Part shown: positions 43,578 to 52,600 of the stretch, piece after piece
Layout of the letters: the number at the start of each line of letters is the position of its first letter
Position numbering within the stretch: the first letter of the stretch is position 1
DNA from: JACKBJ01 sp964549495
Lineage (GTDB): Bacteria > Chloroflexota > Anaerolineae > Epilineales > Epilineaceae
Reading direction: 5' to 3'
DNA length: 62,011 nucleotides
Assembly: GCA_964549495.1 (NCBI GenBank)
Contig: CAZJWJ010000022.1
Span: 1-62,011, forward strand
Program-made: the position numbers and the translations under genes
Notes under the pieces: generated by a model
Told to the model about the DNA's origin: nothing
The model's input: only the letters and a program-made list of their open reading frames with translations
Database searches by the model: none

Positions 43578-46496
43578 TCAATTCAGTCTCTCCGGCTGAG
43601 CCGTCCGATGCCGGGCAAAGACCTTGAAACCGGCCCACATGGCCGGATGGCGGGTCAATGAGTCCTGATCCGCTGAAGCCGCATCGAGCATCGCCAGCCT
43701 GAGTGCTTCTGCCGGATACGGCTGCCTCACAAGATGGGTGTGGAAGCGTGCGAGGAGCGTGCCCGCCGCCCGATCGAGCTCCGGTCCGATGCTCGACACG
43801 ATCGATCCGACGCCGGCAGCGACGAGCGCGCGCTCGAGTCCCTGCACCTCGTCGACGGCCCCATGCTGCGCTGCGCCCGTGTAGCATGCGCTCAGCACGA
43901 CCAGGGACGAACGAACGTGCAATGCGGCGATCTCCATGGCAGTCAGCCAACCGTCGGCGAGTTCAATGCCGGATAGCATCGGCTCGGCAGGATGTACCAT
44001 CGCATGGGTGGCCAGATGCACGATATCGGCATCTTCGAGGGCTTCGCGCACACGCTTGCGGGTTGCGTCCTGGCCGATCAATGCGGTGCCCGACCAAAGG
44101 CCCGCGACCTCGCGGGCCTCGACCTCGGCCTGCGGAAGCGCTCCACCACAATCGAATCCGACCGCGACCACGCGTGCTGGTATACACAGCTCGGCCAGGG
44201 CATGATGCAGCAGCTGAGCACCAGGTAGGATCGTGACCGAGCGGTCCTCGATCAGGTAGCCACTGCCTTGGTACAGCGCGGCAAAGGGCACCTGATTCAG
44301 AGCCCCACAGGGAACGATCGCTAACGGGCGGCAGTCCCCGAGCAGCGGGGCCATCGGGCGTAGGAGCAGATCGTAGAGGCGTGCGAGCACTGCGTGCGAG
44401 CGCTGGGTCAGAGGCACTGCGCGCGTGTCGTGGCCGAAGGTTTGCAGCAGCCCGCGATGCACATCGAGCTGAGCGACGAGCCTTCGAATCAAAGCCTCGT
44501 CACAGTCGAGTCGCAGGCTGACGATGTCTTCGTGGTCGAGGACAAAGGCGATGAGCTGTCCTCCTTCAGACCGAAAGAATTCGACGAGGATTTCATCTTC
44601 GAGCGCGGGTCTCGCTTGCACATTGCCCTGGATTTGCCAGAAGTCTGCCCGTCGCGCGTACTCGCCTTGCCGAACGACCATGATCCGCCAGCGGTCGCGC
44701 AGGCGCTCTTCAATCTCGGCGAGTTGCTCGAAGAGCGGATCCTTCGGTGTGATTGAATTCGAGTTTGTGCCGATCATCGCGCCTTGCCGGAGCTGGAAGA
44801 CGAGACGATCCCGCTCTTCGAGCAGGGAGGTGACCTCTTGATCGAATACGGGCTGCTCCGGCGCGGTCGACGGAGGTCGGACGATCTCCGCCATTGGCAC
44901 TGCCGCGCGGACACAAGCGGATCGCGCGCGCGTTGCGTACTCGAATGCAAGCGCGGTTCGGCCCCGATCCAGCAGTAGGGAGACGAGTTGGCGATAGCCA
45001 TCGAGCTTGTTCGTCAAGAAGTCCGCGCGTAGCTCTAGTGCGACGTGCACCTGGATCTGCTCGAGCCAGTCGATGGCGCTTCGGAAGTGCTCAATCGCTG
45101 CGTCTATGTTGCCTTCGGCTCGCGCCATTTCAGCACGGAGGGTCGCGACGGGATACTGCCAGGCAGCGCCCTGATGTTCTGCCGGTTCACGGAGCTCCTC
45201 CAGGGCTTGTTGGGCTTCCGCTAAGCGGCCCGAGTGGATCAGGACGCGTGCCCGAAGGACACGAACCTGGAAGGCCTCGATTGAGGTTGAGATCTCCGAT
45301 CCACCAAAGGCCTCGACGGCGCGGGCGCTCAGATCCAGGGCTGACTGGAGGTCCCCGGCCTGGAGAGCCACGGACGCCGCCACCCAGTCCACGGCTCGGC
45401 TCCAAACTGGGTCGTCCAATTCGGCAAACGTCTCCCGGGCAAATTCCAGCGCTGACAAGGCTTCTGGAAGCCTTCCCAGGCCCGCGAGGGCGAGTGCGGC
45501 GTCGTACTGAGTCTGTGCTCGAGAGCGCAGATCGCCGCGTTTCGCGAACTCGTCGGTCAGACGCTCAGTGGAATCCAAAACCTCGACGAAGCGGCCGAGT
45601 AGCAGCAAGCAGTCCGAAGCGGCCAGCTGCGCCATCGATCGAAGGTGCGATCGGCTCTCGTCGCCCGCCAGCTGCCGAATCCGATCGAGGTGCGCCAGCG
45701 CTTGGGTATAGCGACCCGTGCAATATAGCACCAAGGCAGAGTTGAGCACTTGAATATTGCGAAGGTGGTCGAGGCCCCACTGCGTACAGTCGGAGATGAT
45801 CTGGTCGCCGAGTTCTAGTGCTTCGCGAAAACGGCCCAATTGCATCAGACAGACCGCACGCGTGATCGCCCCCCGCATGCGCGAGTTGACTTCTTCGGGT
45901 TCCGACTGCGCGAACGCATCGTCTGCAAGTCTCAAGAGCGACAACGCCTCGGCATAGTGGTGGTTGCGCATGTAGGCGATGGCGGTGTTGCGGTGTAGCG
46001 ACGCCAGTAAATTCCAAGCCCCTTCGGCCTTGAACACCCGGGCCGCCGCCTGGCTGCGGGCGATGGCTTCATCGAGCCGACCGGCGTCGCCGAGCACCGC
46101 GACCCGTGTCTTATCCAGCCGGGCCAAGGCCAGCACGTCGCCGGCTTCCTCATAGATCTTAGCCGCTTCCGCGTAATGCGTAAGCGCTCTTCCGAGGTCA
46201 CCATCGCGTATGGCGAAGAGCTGTGCCAGGCGGCTGAGTCCGAAGGCGCGCAGTTCCCGGCGAGCTGTCGCATCTGCGATGGCCAAGATCGCCTCGACAG
46301 CGCGCTCGGCGCGCGCCGGGTCGTTGCCGATGTCCTGGACGAAGATCTGGCGAAGCACTTCGGCGACCTCGTCCTGGGCCTCGGTCGTCAGCGGGCGAAC
46401 CTCAGCCTCAATCGTTGCGTCCCTTGCCCGGGGCTCGCGGAGTTCCAGGAGCTCCGATGCGATCCGAGCCGCAGGGCTGGCCTCCGGCTCTGGCAT
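43578..46496 (-). CDS. TPR-repeat CHAT (caspase-like) protease
   Basis: This 972-residue protein has about 600 residues of tetratricopeptide-like helical repeats (YAEAAKIYEEAGDVLALARL, LNSALVLYCTGRYTQALAHL, TQYDAALALAGLGRLPEALS), a coiled segment, and a C-terminal CHAT domain from about 660. The catalytic pair is H831 (VHLATHAM) and C871 (VLSACYTGAA). The GL..ALVAAGVGSIVSS segment after the Cys is typical. CHAT domains are caspase-like cysteine peptidases, often activated by partner binding and used in bacterial defence or cell death. No signal peptide or helix is present, so it is cytoplasmic. It begins 5 bp after the zinc-finger gene and is the last gene of the sigma operon. Confidence 0.95.
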   Translation of the reverse strand: MPEPEASPAARIASELLELREPRARDATIEAEVRPLTTEAQDEVAEVLRQIFVQDIGNDPARAERAVEAILAIADATARRELRAFGLSRLAQLFAIRDGDLGRALTHYAEAAKIYEEAGDVLALARLDKTRVAVLGDAGRLDEAIARSQAAARVFKAEGAWNLLASLHRNTAIAYMRNHHYAEALSLLRLADDAFAQSEPEEVNSRMRGAITRAVCLMQLGRFREALELGDQIISDCTQWGLDHLRNIQVLNSALVLYCTGRYTQALAHLDRIRQLAGDESRSHLRSMAQLAASDCLLLLGRFVEVLDSTERLTDEFAKRGDLRSRAQTQYDAALALAGLGRLPEALSALEFARETFAELDDPVWSRAVDWVAASVALQAGDLQSALDLSARAVEAFGGSEISTSIEAFQVRVLRARVLIHSGRLAEAQQALEELREPAEHQGAAWQYPVATLRAEMARAEGNIDAAIEHFRSAIDWLEQIQVHVALELRADFLTNKLDGYRQLVSLLLDRGRTALAFEYATRARSACVRAAVPMAEIVRPPSTAPEQPVFDQEVTSLLEERDRLVFQLRQGAMIGTNSNSITPKDPLFEQLAEIEERLRDRWRIMVVRQGEYARRADFWQIQGNVQARPALEDEILVEFFRSEGGQLIAFVLDHEDIVSLRLDCDEALIRRLVAQLDVHRGLLQTFGHDTRAVPLTQRSHAVLARLYDLLLRPMAPLLGDCRPLAIVPCGALNQVPFAALYQGSGYLIEDRSVTILPGAQLLHHALAELCIPARVVAVGFDCGGALPQAEVEAREVAGLWSGTALIGQDATRKRVREALEDADIVHLATHAMVHPAEPMLSGIELADGWLTAMEIAALHVRSSLVVLSACYTGAAQHGAVDEVQGLERALVAAGVGSIVSSIGPELDRAAGTLLARFHTHLVRQPYPAEALRLAMLDAASADQDSLTRHPAMWAGFKVFARHRTAQPERLN

Positions 46497-46501
46497 CGGC
46501 C

Positions 46502-47227
46502 TCAGAGCACCAGGTCCGGCAAGTCTAGGCGCAGCACGTCGCCGACCAAGCGGAGCCGGAAGCGATCACCGGTAAGGCCGAGCAGCTGGAAGTTGCCGCT
46601 GGCATCGATCGGGGTGATGCGTAGCGGCGAGACATCGTTCGAAGGCGTTCGCAGCTCAGCGCGATCAGGCTGGGGAGGCGGGCCGAGGACTAGGCCGACC
46701 AGGGTGATCGCGCCCGGCCCGCTTGCGTCGTCGCGCGCGGTGATCGAGACATGGTAGTCGCCCGCGGCGAAGACCCAGTTGCGATCCTCGCTGGCACCGC
46801 GCACGCCGATCGGAGCGAGACGTGCTGAGGGCGGTAGGTCTAGGCTTGGACCCGGTCCGGAGAGCAATTCTGCGACGACGATCTTGATCCGCTCCAACCA
46901 CCCCGGATCCACATCCTCCCGAACCTCATCCATGAAGTCGGCCATCTGGACCAGCTCTCGGGCACAGTGCGGGCATTCGGCGGCATGGCGGGCGATTCGG
47001 TGGTTCTCTTCGTCGTCCAGCAGACCGTGCTGGTAGTCGCCCAGCTCTGCGCCGGTGGGACAGGTGGCGCGGGCCAGGACCTTGGAAAGACTTGCATCGG
47101 CCGAGCGCAGTTGGCGCGCGCGGGCCATCAGTTCCGGGTTGCCTTCGATTTGACGCCGAACATCGGCCGAGACGGCGTCGTCCCAGTACGCCAGTAGGCT
47201 GCCTGCGTCCAAGTCGGGCTTGCTCAT
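46502..47227 (-). CDS. Zinc-finger protein of anti-sigma type, partner of ECF sigma
   Basis: This 241-residue protein has a ZAS-type zinc finger: H81-x3-C85-x2-C88 (HAAECPHC), with a helical region before it (MARARQLRSADASLSKVLAR), as in anti-sigma factors. No transmembrane helix is seen, so unlike most ZAS proteins it stays in the cytoplasm. The C-terminal 120 residues are beta-rich (DYHVSITARD, AITLVGLVLG, LRLVGDVLRLDLPDL) and may be a sensing or partner-binding domain. Lying between the sigma gene (66 bp upstream) and the CHAT gene (5 bp downstream), it should hold the sigma factor inactive until a signal arrives. Confidence 0.8.
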   Translation of the reverse strand: MSKPDLDAGSLLAYWDDAVSADVRRQIEGNPELMARARQLRSADASLSKVLARATCPTGAELGDYQHGLLDDEENHRIARHAAECPHCARELVQMADFMDEVREDVDPGWLERIKIVVAELLSGPGPSLDLPPSARLAPIGVRGASEDRNWVFAAGDYHVSITARDDASGPGAITLVGLVLGPPPQPDRAELRTPSNDVSPLRITPIDASGNFQLLGLTGDRFRLRLVGDVLRLDLPDLVL

Positions 47228-47293
47228 GCTTCACCTGCCTTGCCGGCCGCCAGAAGCGGTCGGTGCTGTGGGATGGAAGCGGCGTGGCCGCAG

Positions 47294-47992
47294 CTAATCG
47301 TCGACATCGAATAGCCCGCGCATGCGCGGGTCTCGGGAGAGACGCGAGATGATGCGCTCCTTGATGCGATAGACGGCCTGCACATCGGGGAACATCGCCG
47401 GCCATCGCTCGGAGATCTCGCGTGGCGGAAGATCGTAGACATACGACGCGATCATCACCCGCACTTCGGCGGGATCGTTCAAACGGGTAAGGATATACTG
47501 CCAGATCTCGCTGCCGCCGATGGAGTCGAGCACTTCCGACTCCATGTCCCCGTCGGCCAAGTCTGCAAGCGCTCGTTCGATCAACTCCGTGCTCTCCGGA
47601 TCCTCGCGGCGCGTCATGTCGATCAGGCTGGTGAACGTGCAGCGTTGAAGGTAGTACAGCAAGGCCTTCAAGCTGTTGAATTGATCGAAGTTCTCGGCCG
47701 TGATCGCTTGTGAGAAACGGGCATAGGCGGTCGATACCACATCGCCATGCTCCAACAGGGCTCCCCGTGCCTTGTAGCCCCTTCCGACCCACGACCGAAC
47801 CTGACCCTCGTACTGGCGATAGACGGCGGACCAAGCACGATCGCAGCCATCGCAGATCGCCCGGCGGAAGAGCTCGAAACAGAAACTCGGGTCGTGCGTC
47901 CGACGCTCCCGAAAGCGTTGCGTCTGTTCGGAACAGGCTTGGATGACTGTGGCGATGGGCTCTTGACTTCGGTCTTGCTCGGCGGCCGACAT
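47294..47992 (-). CDS. ECF RNA polymerase sigma factor
   Basis: This 232-residue protein has the ECF layout. Region 2 is in the middle (CDRAWSAVYRQYEGQVRSWV, then LEHGDVVSTAYARFSQAI, like the EDLVSEAF helix of sigma 2), and region 4 is at the C-terminus (LPPREISERWPAMF then RIKERIISRLSRD). The N-terminal 50 residues are an extension not usual in ECF factors. It is the first gene of the sigma-zinc finger-CHAT set. No promoter box that it could recognise is obvious in the gap upstream. I infer that it drives its own operon and perhaps neighbouring proteases. Confidence 0.83.
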   Translation of the reverse strand: MSAAEQDRSQEPIATVIQACSEQTQRFRERRTHDPSFCFELFRRAICDGCDRAWSAVYRQYEGQVRSWVGRGYKARGALLEHGDVVSTAYARFSQAITAENFDQFNSLKALLYYLQRCTFTSLIDMTRREDPESTELIERALADLADGDMESEVLDSIGGSEIWQYILTRLNDPAEVRVMIASYVYDLPPREISERWPAMFPDVQAVYRIKERIISRLSRDPRMRGLFDVDD

Positions 47993-48257
47993 GATCGCTC
48001 CGGAACGAGGCGGTGGTAATGTATGGATGTCGCGAGAAGCGGCACGAGCTACGAAAACAATACCCGCAACACGGCTGGCCTGTCAATGGCTCCACCATCA
48101 CACTCTCCTCGAGGCGTGTACGATCTACTGCGACCGGGGTTTCGCTCGTGCGGGATCACGTGCCCAATCTGGCTGTCCCACCGCGAAGCCACGATCGGAC
48201 ACCCAGCGCGAGCCATCGGGAACGCCCAGCGGTCCCCCGCCAGGCGTTCCCGAGAGA

Positions 48258-48557
48258 TCAGCTCCCGCGTCCGAGGTCGAACTCCTCGTCGAACTGCGCG
48301 AGGATGGGGCGAGGCTCGCCATCCGGCACGACGCGAAGCTCGACCCGAACCGGGTCGTCAGGCATCGCGACCGGTGCTCGGCGATACTCGCCCGCGATCG
48401 CCTTCATGTTGCCGGGACTCTTCTTGCCGTTGCTGCTGATCACCGTCCGGATCACGTGCCCGGCGGGCAGCGGACCGTTCAACTGGGCAGAGACCCGAAC
48501 GCGCTTCGGATCGTGCGCATCGGCTACGCAGGTCACGTTCTCGAACGTCAGTGGCAT
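48258..48557 (-). CDS. Small unknown protein, 99 residues
   Basis: The gene starts at the ATG at 48555-48557 with AGGAG at the right distance; a longer frame would cover the neighbouring gene. The protein is probably beta-rich (LTFENVTCVADAHDPKRVRV, EYRRAPVAMPDDPVRVELRV) and soluble, with an acidic end. I do not recognise a family. It lies on the same strand as the sigma factor, 265 bp upstream of it, and 89 bp from the 81-residue gene before it. Confidence 0.6.
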   Translation of the reverse strand: MPLTFENVTCVADAHDPKRVRVSAQLNGPLPAGHVIRTVISSNGKKSPGNMKAIAGEYRRAPVAMPDDPVRVELRVVPDGEPRPILAQFDEEFDLGRGS

Positions 48558-48646
48558 GGTTGCTTCTCCTGTATGTCGTTCATGAATCTCGGTTGGGTCG
48601 TCGCGCTTCATCGGAATCCGTTCAAGCACATCTTGGCAACGCTCCG

Positions 48647-48892
48647 CTAGCCGCGCCCGACCTCCACGCGCAGGTTCGGTACACGGCCTTCCAGCGGCAG
48701 GTGGTCGATGAGCAGGCCCGGCCACTCGCGTGGGAAGTGGATCGCGATCTGGCCGCCCAGGTCGATCTCGGCCACCTCGTCGAGGACGGCGCGCTGGATG
48801 CGCGCGGCGATGCGGTCCTGGTTCTTCTGGGGCAGGTCGATCCCGTTCAGCTTGACGATGAACTCGCTGCCGTCTCGTATCTCTATGTTCAT
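48647..48892 (-). CDS. Small unknown protein, 81 residues
   Basis: This gene starts at the ATG after AAAGGAGAGG. The protein (MNIEIRDGSEFIVKLNGIDL) alternates short strands with charged helices (KNQDRIAARIQRAVLDEVAE) and ends LEGRVPNLRVEVGRG. It has no Cys, no signal peptide and no recognised family. The middle gene of three small ones on this strand, it may be part of the same transcript as the 99- and 135-residue genes. Confidence 0.6.
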   Translation of the reverse strand: MNIEIRDGSEFIVKLNGIDLPQKNQDRIAARIQRAVLDEVAEIDLGGQIAIHFPREWPGLLIDHLPLEGRVPNLRVEVGRG

Positions 48893-49001
48893 GCGGCCTC
48901 TCCTTTCCGCCCACTGAGCGGTCTGCGTCGATCCATCGCGGCAAGCTCCGCGACAGCTGTCGTGCTCGGGTCCTTCCCGAGTCGTGACCGTGAAGGCTGA
49001 G

Positions 49002-49409
49002 CTAGCCGTCCACCTCCGGCCGACCGTCCGTCACCACCAAGGGGCAGACGTGGCAGGCGCGTGCGCCCAGCTGGTCGTACCACCGGCAATCGTCGCGGAT
49101 GGCGCAGGCCGGTAACGCCTCCACGATGGCATCGTCCGGCGCGTGAGCATCCACCTCGTCGGCGATCCCGCAGCGCGAGCCCGTCCATTGCTTGCAGCCG
49201 GCAGCGATGCACGGGCTACTGAACCGGAATCGCTTCTCCGGCGCGCGCCCCACTCGCGCCCGCTCGACGAAGTCCTCGTCGATGAAGATCTCGTCGGGCG
49301 TCATCGCCACCCGCCCATCGGGCATCACGATGCCGATGAGTTGGGCTCCGGGACGGCAGGGTGCGCTCGGACAGCGCAGGGTTCTCGGCTTGTCGTCGTG
49401 CTCGTTCAC
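49002..49409 (-). CDS. Cysteine-rich small protein, 135 residues
   Basis: This gene has 135 codons and nine Cys in three groups: RCPSAPC near the start, CIAAGCKQWTGSRC in the middle, and CAIRDDC with ACHVC near the end. The spacings suggest a structural zinc or iron-sulfur site rather than disulfides, since no signal peptide is seen. The central part (PDGRVAMTPDEIFIDEDFV) looks like a beta-hairpin. I do not recognise a family. It leads a run of three small genes on the strand of the sigma operon, and two 6-bp hairpins lie between it and the 81-residue gene (48936-48953 and 48965-48981). Confidence 0.65.
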   Translation of the reverse strand: MNEHDDKPRTLRCPSAPCRPGAQLIGIVMPDGRVAMTPDEIFIDEDFVERARVGRAPEKRFRFSSPCIAAGCKQWTGSRCGIADEVDAHAPDDAIVEALPACAIRDDCRWYDQLGARACHVCPLVVTDGRPEVDG

Positions 49410-49550
49410 GATCTGCTCCCTGCTCCTGAAGGGGATCGTGCCGGCGGAGATGGCCGGCGACTCCGATGCCCATCCGTGCAGATCAACGCCCTACCGTGAC
49501 CGAATTCCGGCACGGGTCTCGTCTCGGCATGACGGGTGATGCCAAGTGAA

Positions 49551-49622
49551 GCGACCCCGCTCGCTACGAGCGGGGTCGCCAGGTCAACGGTCTGAAGGCG
49601 GGGCGGTGGTCATCGCCCCGCC
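49551..49622 (-). terminator. Two stem-loops after giant subtilase 1
   Basis: A 9-bp stem (49597-49605 with 49614-49622) and a perfect 13-bp stem with a 3-base loop (49551-49563 with 49567-49579) stand 30-100 bp after the stop of the minus-strand subtilase. They probably end its transcript. No T-run follows. Confidence 0.6.
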
Positions 49623-49652
49623 GCTAGGAGTCAGATCATGGGAGGAACGCGA

Positions 49653-52600
49653 CTAACCGCGATCCTCCCCGGCCGCGATCCGCAGCCGCACCGGCGCCGC
49701 CTCGCCGCGCACCGGCTGCAGCGTCACCCGCAGCGTGCCGCGCGACTCGGCCGCCGGCCGGCTGCCGTAGTCGTGGACCAAGCCGATCTCGCTGGCCGTC
49801 ATCGCCCCCGCGAAGTCCACCCGCTCCACACGGCCATCGCCCCAGTCCACCGTCGCGTGGGTGAAGCGCACCGGCGCCGCCGCCGGCCCCAAGTCGACCG
49901 TCAGGCGGGCGCGGCCGTCGGCGTCGACCACCAAACCGCCCTCCGGCGCCATGTTCAGTGCCAAGAAGTTGTAGGTGTCGCCCAGCAGCTCCGAGCGGCT
50001 GGCCGTGTCCTCGCCGTCCTTGCCCACGCCCTCCAGGCCGAAGCCCCAGTACATGGCGTTCCAGGCGATGTCCGACTCCGGATCGGCCTTGCCGGCCACG
50101 TAGGTGCCCACCGTGTTCAGCGTGGTGGACATGCCCATCGTGCCGGAAATCTCCACCGGATAGCTCCACAGCGGATGGGCCGCCGGCACCGTGCGCTCGA
50201 CCAGCATGCCGTCCACCACGTCGCCCAGGTCGGCCGCCGCGTTGCCCGTGTTCGCCTTGAAGGCCTCGACCACCGAGCCCGAGTTGAAGCGGTATTGGTT
50301 GCCCGCCGCGCCGTCCTTGGCCATCGCGCCGGTGGAGAGGTCCAGGCCGTAGTCGAAGAGGCCCGCCGCGTCCGGATGCGGCGCCAAGTCGACCTCCATC
50401 TCCGGCATGTCCGGCGCCATCGGATAGGGAACCAAGAGGCGGCTGGACAGCGTGGCCGTCAGGCCCGGCGTGTAGCCGGCAAAGTAGCGCGCCAGGCACA
50501 TCTCACAGCCGCCGTTCTGGCTCGGGCCCAGCCAGCGGTGCGGCCAGGTGTCCGGGAAGGCCGCGCGGGCCGCGTCATTGTCCGGCAGCGGGGCCAGCAC
50601 GCCGTCGCTCAGGTAGCGCCACCAGCCCTGGGTACCCTGGCCGGCCATCAGCATGCTGCCGCCGCCCAGGAGGTAGTTCTGGTACTGGTACTGGCCGGCC
50701 AAGGCCTTCTGCAGGCTGACCTGGCTCTCGTTGCTGTTGAGGATGACCAGATCGTGCCGGTACATCTCCTCGTAGGTCGGATGCATGTCCTCGAGGACAT
50801 CCTCCGCGTGGTCCGTGTTCTCGCCCATGGCCCAGACGCTGTGGCTCAGGCCCAGTTCGTCCAGGGCGTCGATGTAGAACTGGCTGTGGTCCGGCGTGTC
50901 CCCGTAGGTCCAGTCGATGATCAGCACATCGTCGCGGTCCTCCGGCACGTTCAGGTAGGCGTAGTAGACCAGGCGCAGCCGGCGCAGGTCCTCCTCCTCT
51001 TCCTCGTCGTCCTGAGCCTGCCCATCCAGCGCCTCGCCCGCGGCCAACATGCCCGCCTCGGGATCCTCGCCCAGCGTGGCGTTGCGCATCAGCGCCGGCA
51101 GGAAGATGCCCTCCGGCGCCGGCGGCGCGGGCCGCTGCTGCAGCACCACGTCACCCCAATGCTCGTGCTCGCTGGCGCCATCGGTATCGATGTGAACCGT
51201 GAAGCTGGCCACATCGCCCGGCTCCAAGCGCAGGCGCTCCGGCTCCACGCTCACCCTGGCATCGCCCGCGCCCGGCTCCATCGAGAGCTCCCAGATCACC
51301 GGCTCGAGCAGGTCGCTCTCGATCAGGATCTCGACCTCGCGCGCCTCGCCGGCGTCCAAGGCACCGAAGCTGGCCTTGGGCGGATCCAGGAATGCCCGCG
51401 GATCGTGCGCCTCGGCCAGGTTGATGCGGCCCGGGCCGCCCTCGGTCGGGTCGGCCGGCCGCAGGTCGTCCAAATCGCCCGTGACCACGCTGTTGACGCT
51501 GGTGTTGATCATCGCGCTGCGCAGGTGGCGCACCGACCAGTCCGGGTGCATCGAGCGCAAGAGGCCCGCCGAACCCGTGATGTGCGGCGCCGACATGCTG
51601 GTGCCCGAGTAGGCCGGCCACTGGGCGATGGTCGGCGGGTTGGTGTTGTCGTTGGGATCCTCGTCGACCAGCACGCTGGAGATGATGTTCGTGCCCGGCG
51701 CCGAGATGTCCGGCTTGATCGTCCAATCCAGGCCCGGTCCGCGGCTGGAGCTGCCCGAGAGGATGTCGGCCTGGCCCAGGTAGTCGCGGGCCATCTGCGC
51801 CTCGAGCGTCACGTCCAGCTCTTCGCCGGCCTTCAGCAGATCCATCAACTCCAGGCCGCCGTTGGCGCCGACGAAGCGACCCTCGATGGGCACCGCGTTG
51901 CCCACCGTCACGCCCTCGGGGCGGTCGAGCAAGAGCATGATCATGCCCTTGGCCCCGCTGGCCGCCATGTTGGCAAAGCGGCCGATGAAGTTGGTCGAGC
52001 AGTTGGCTAGACCGCCCTCGGCCGCCAGATAGATGGCCACCGCGATCTTGCCCTCGAAGTCCGGGTTCTCCGCACAGGCGGCGTTCTCGTCCCAGGCCAG
52101 GGTGCCCGTGATTACCGAGCTGGAGCCCACCGTGCCCGAGAGCAGGTTGAGCACCGGATCCGGCAGATCGTCCTGCTCGAAGCCGATGGGCACGCCCGTA
52201 CGGCCCGTCGAGCTGGTGTTGCCGACCACCATCAGGTCCTCGGAGTACTTCCAGCCGCCCGAGAGCGAGGTGCGGCCGTTGCCACCGGCATTGCCGGCCG
52301 AGCCGGCCCCCAGGCTGCCCGCGTCGGCCGCGCCGCTCATGGCCACGCTCACCGGATGCGTCTCCGGCCGGTCCGTCAGCCAGGTGATCGTGCCCAAGGA
52401 GAGGTTGACCGCGTCGATCTCCTCGACCGCCATCATTTCGAAAGCTGCGAGCATCTCCGGTGTCTCGCCCTCGACCGAGTAGGCGTAGAGCCAGGCCATG
52501 GGGGCCACACCGGCCATCTCGACTTCTACGCCGTCGAGAATCTCGTAGGTTCCGTGCCGCCCAGTCATGGTGCCGGCGACGTGGGTGCCATGGCTCGAGA

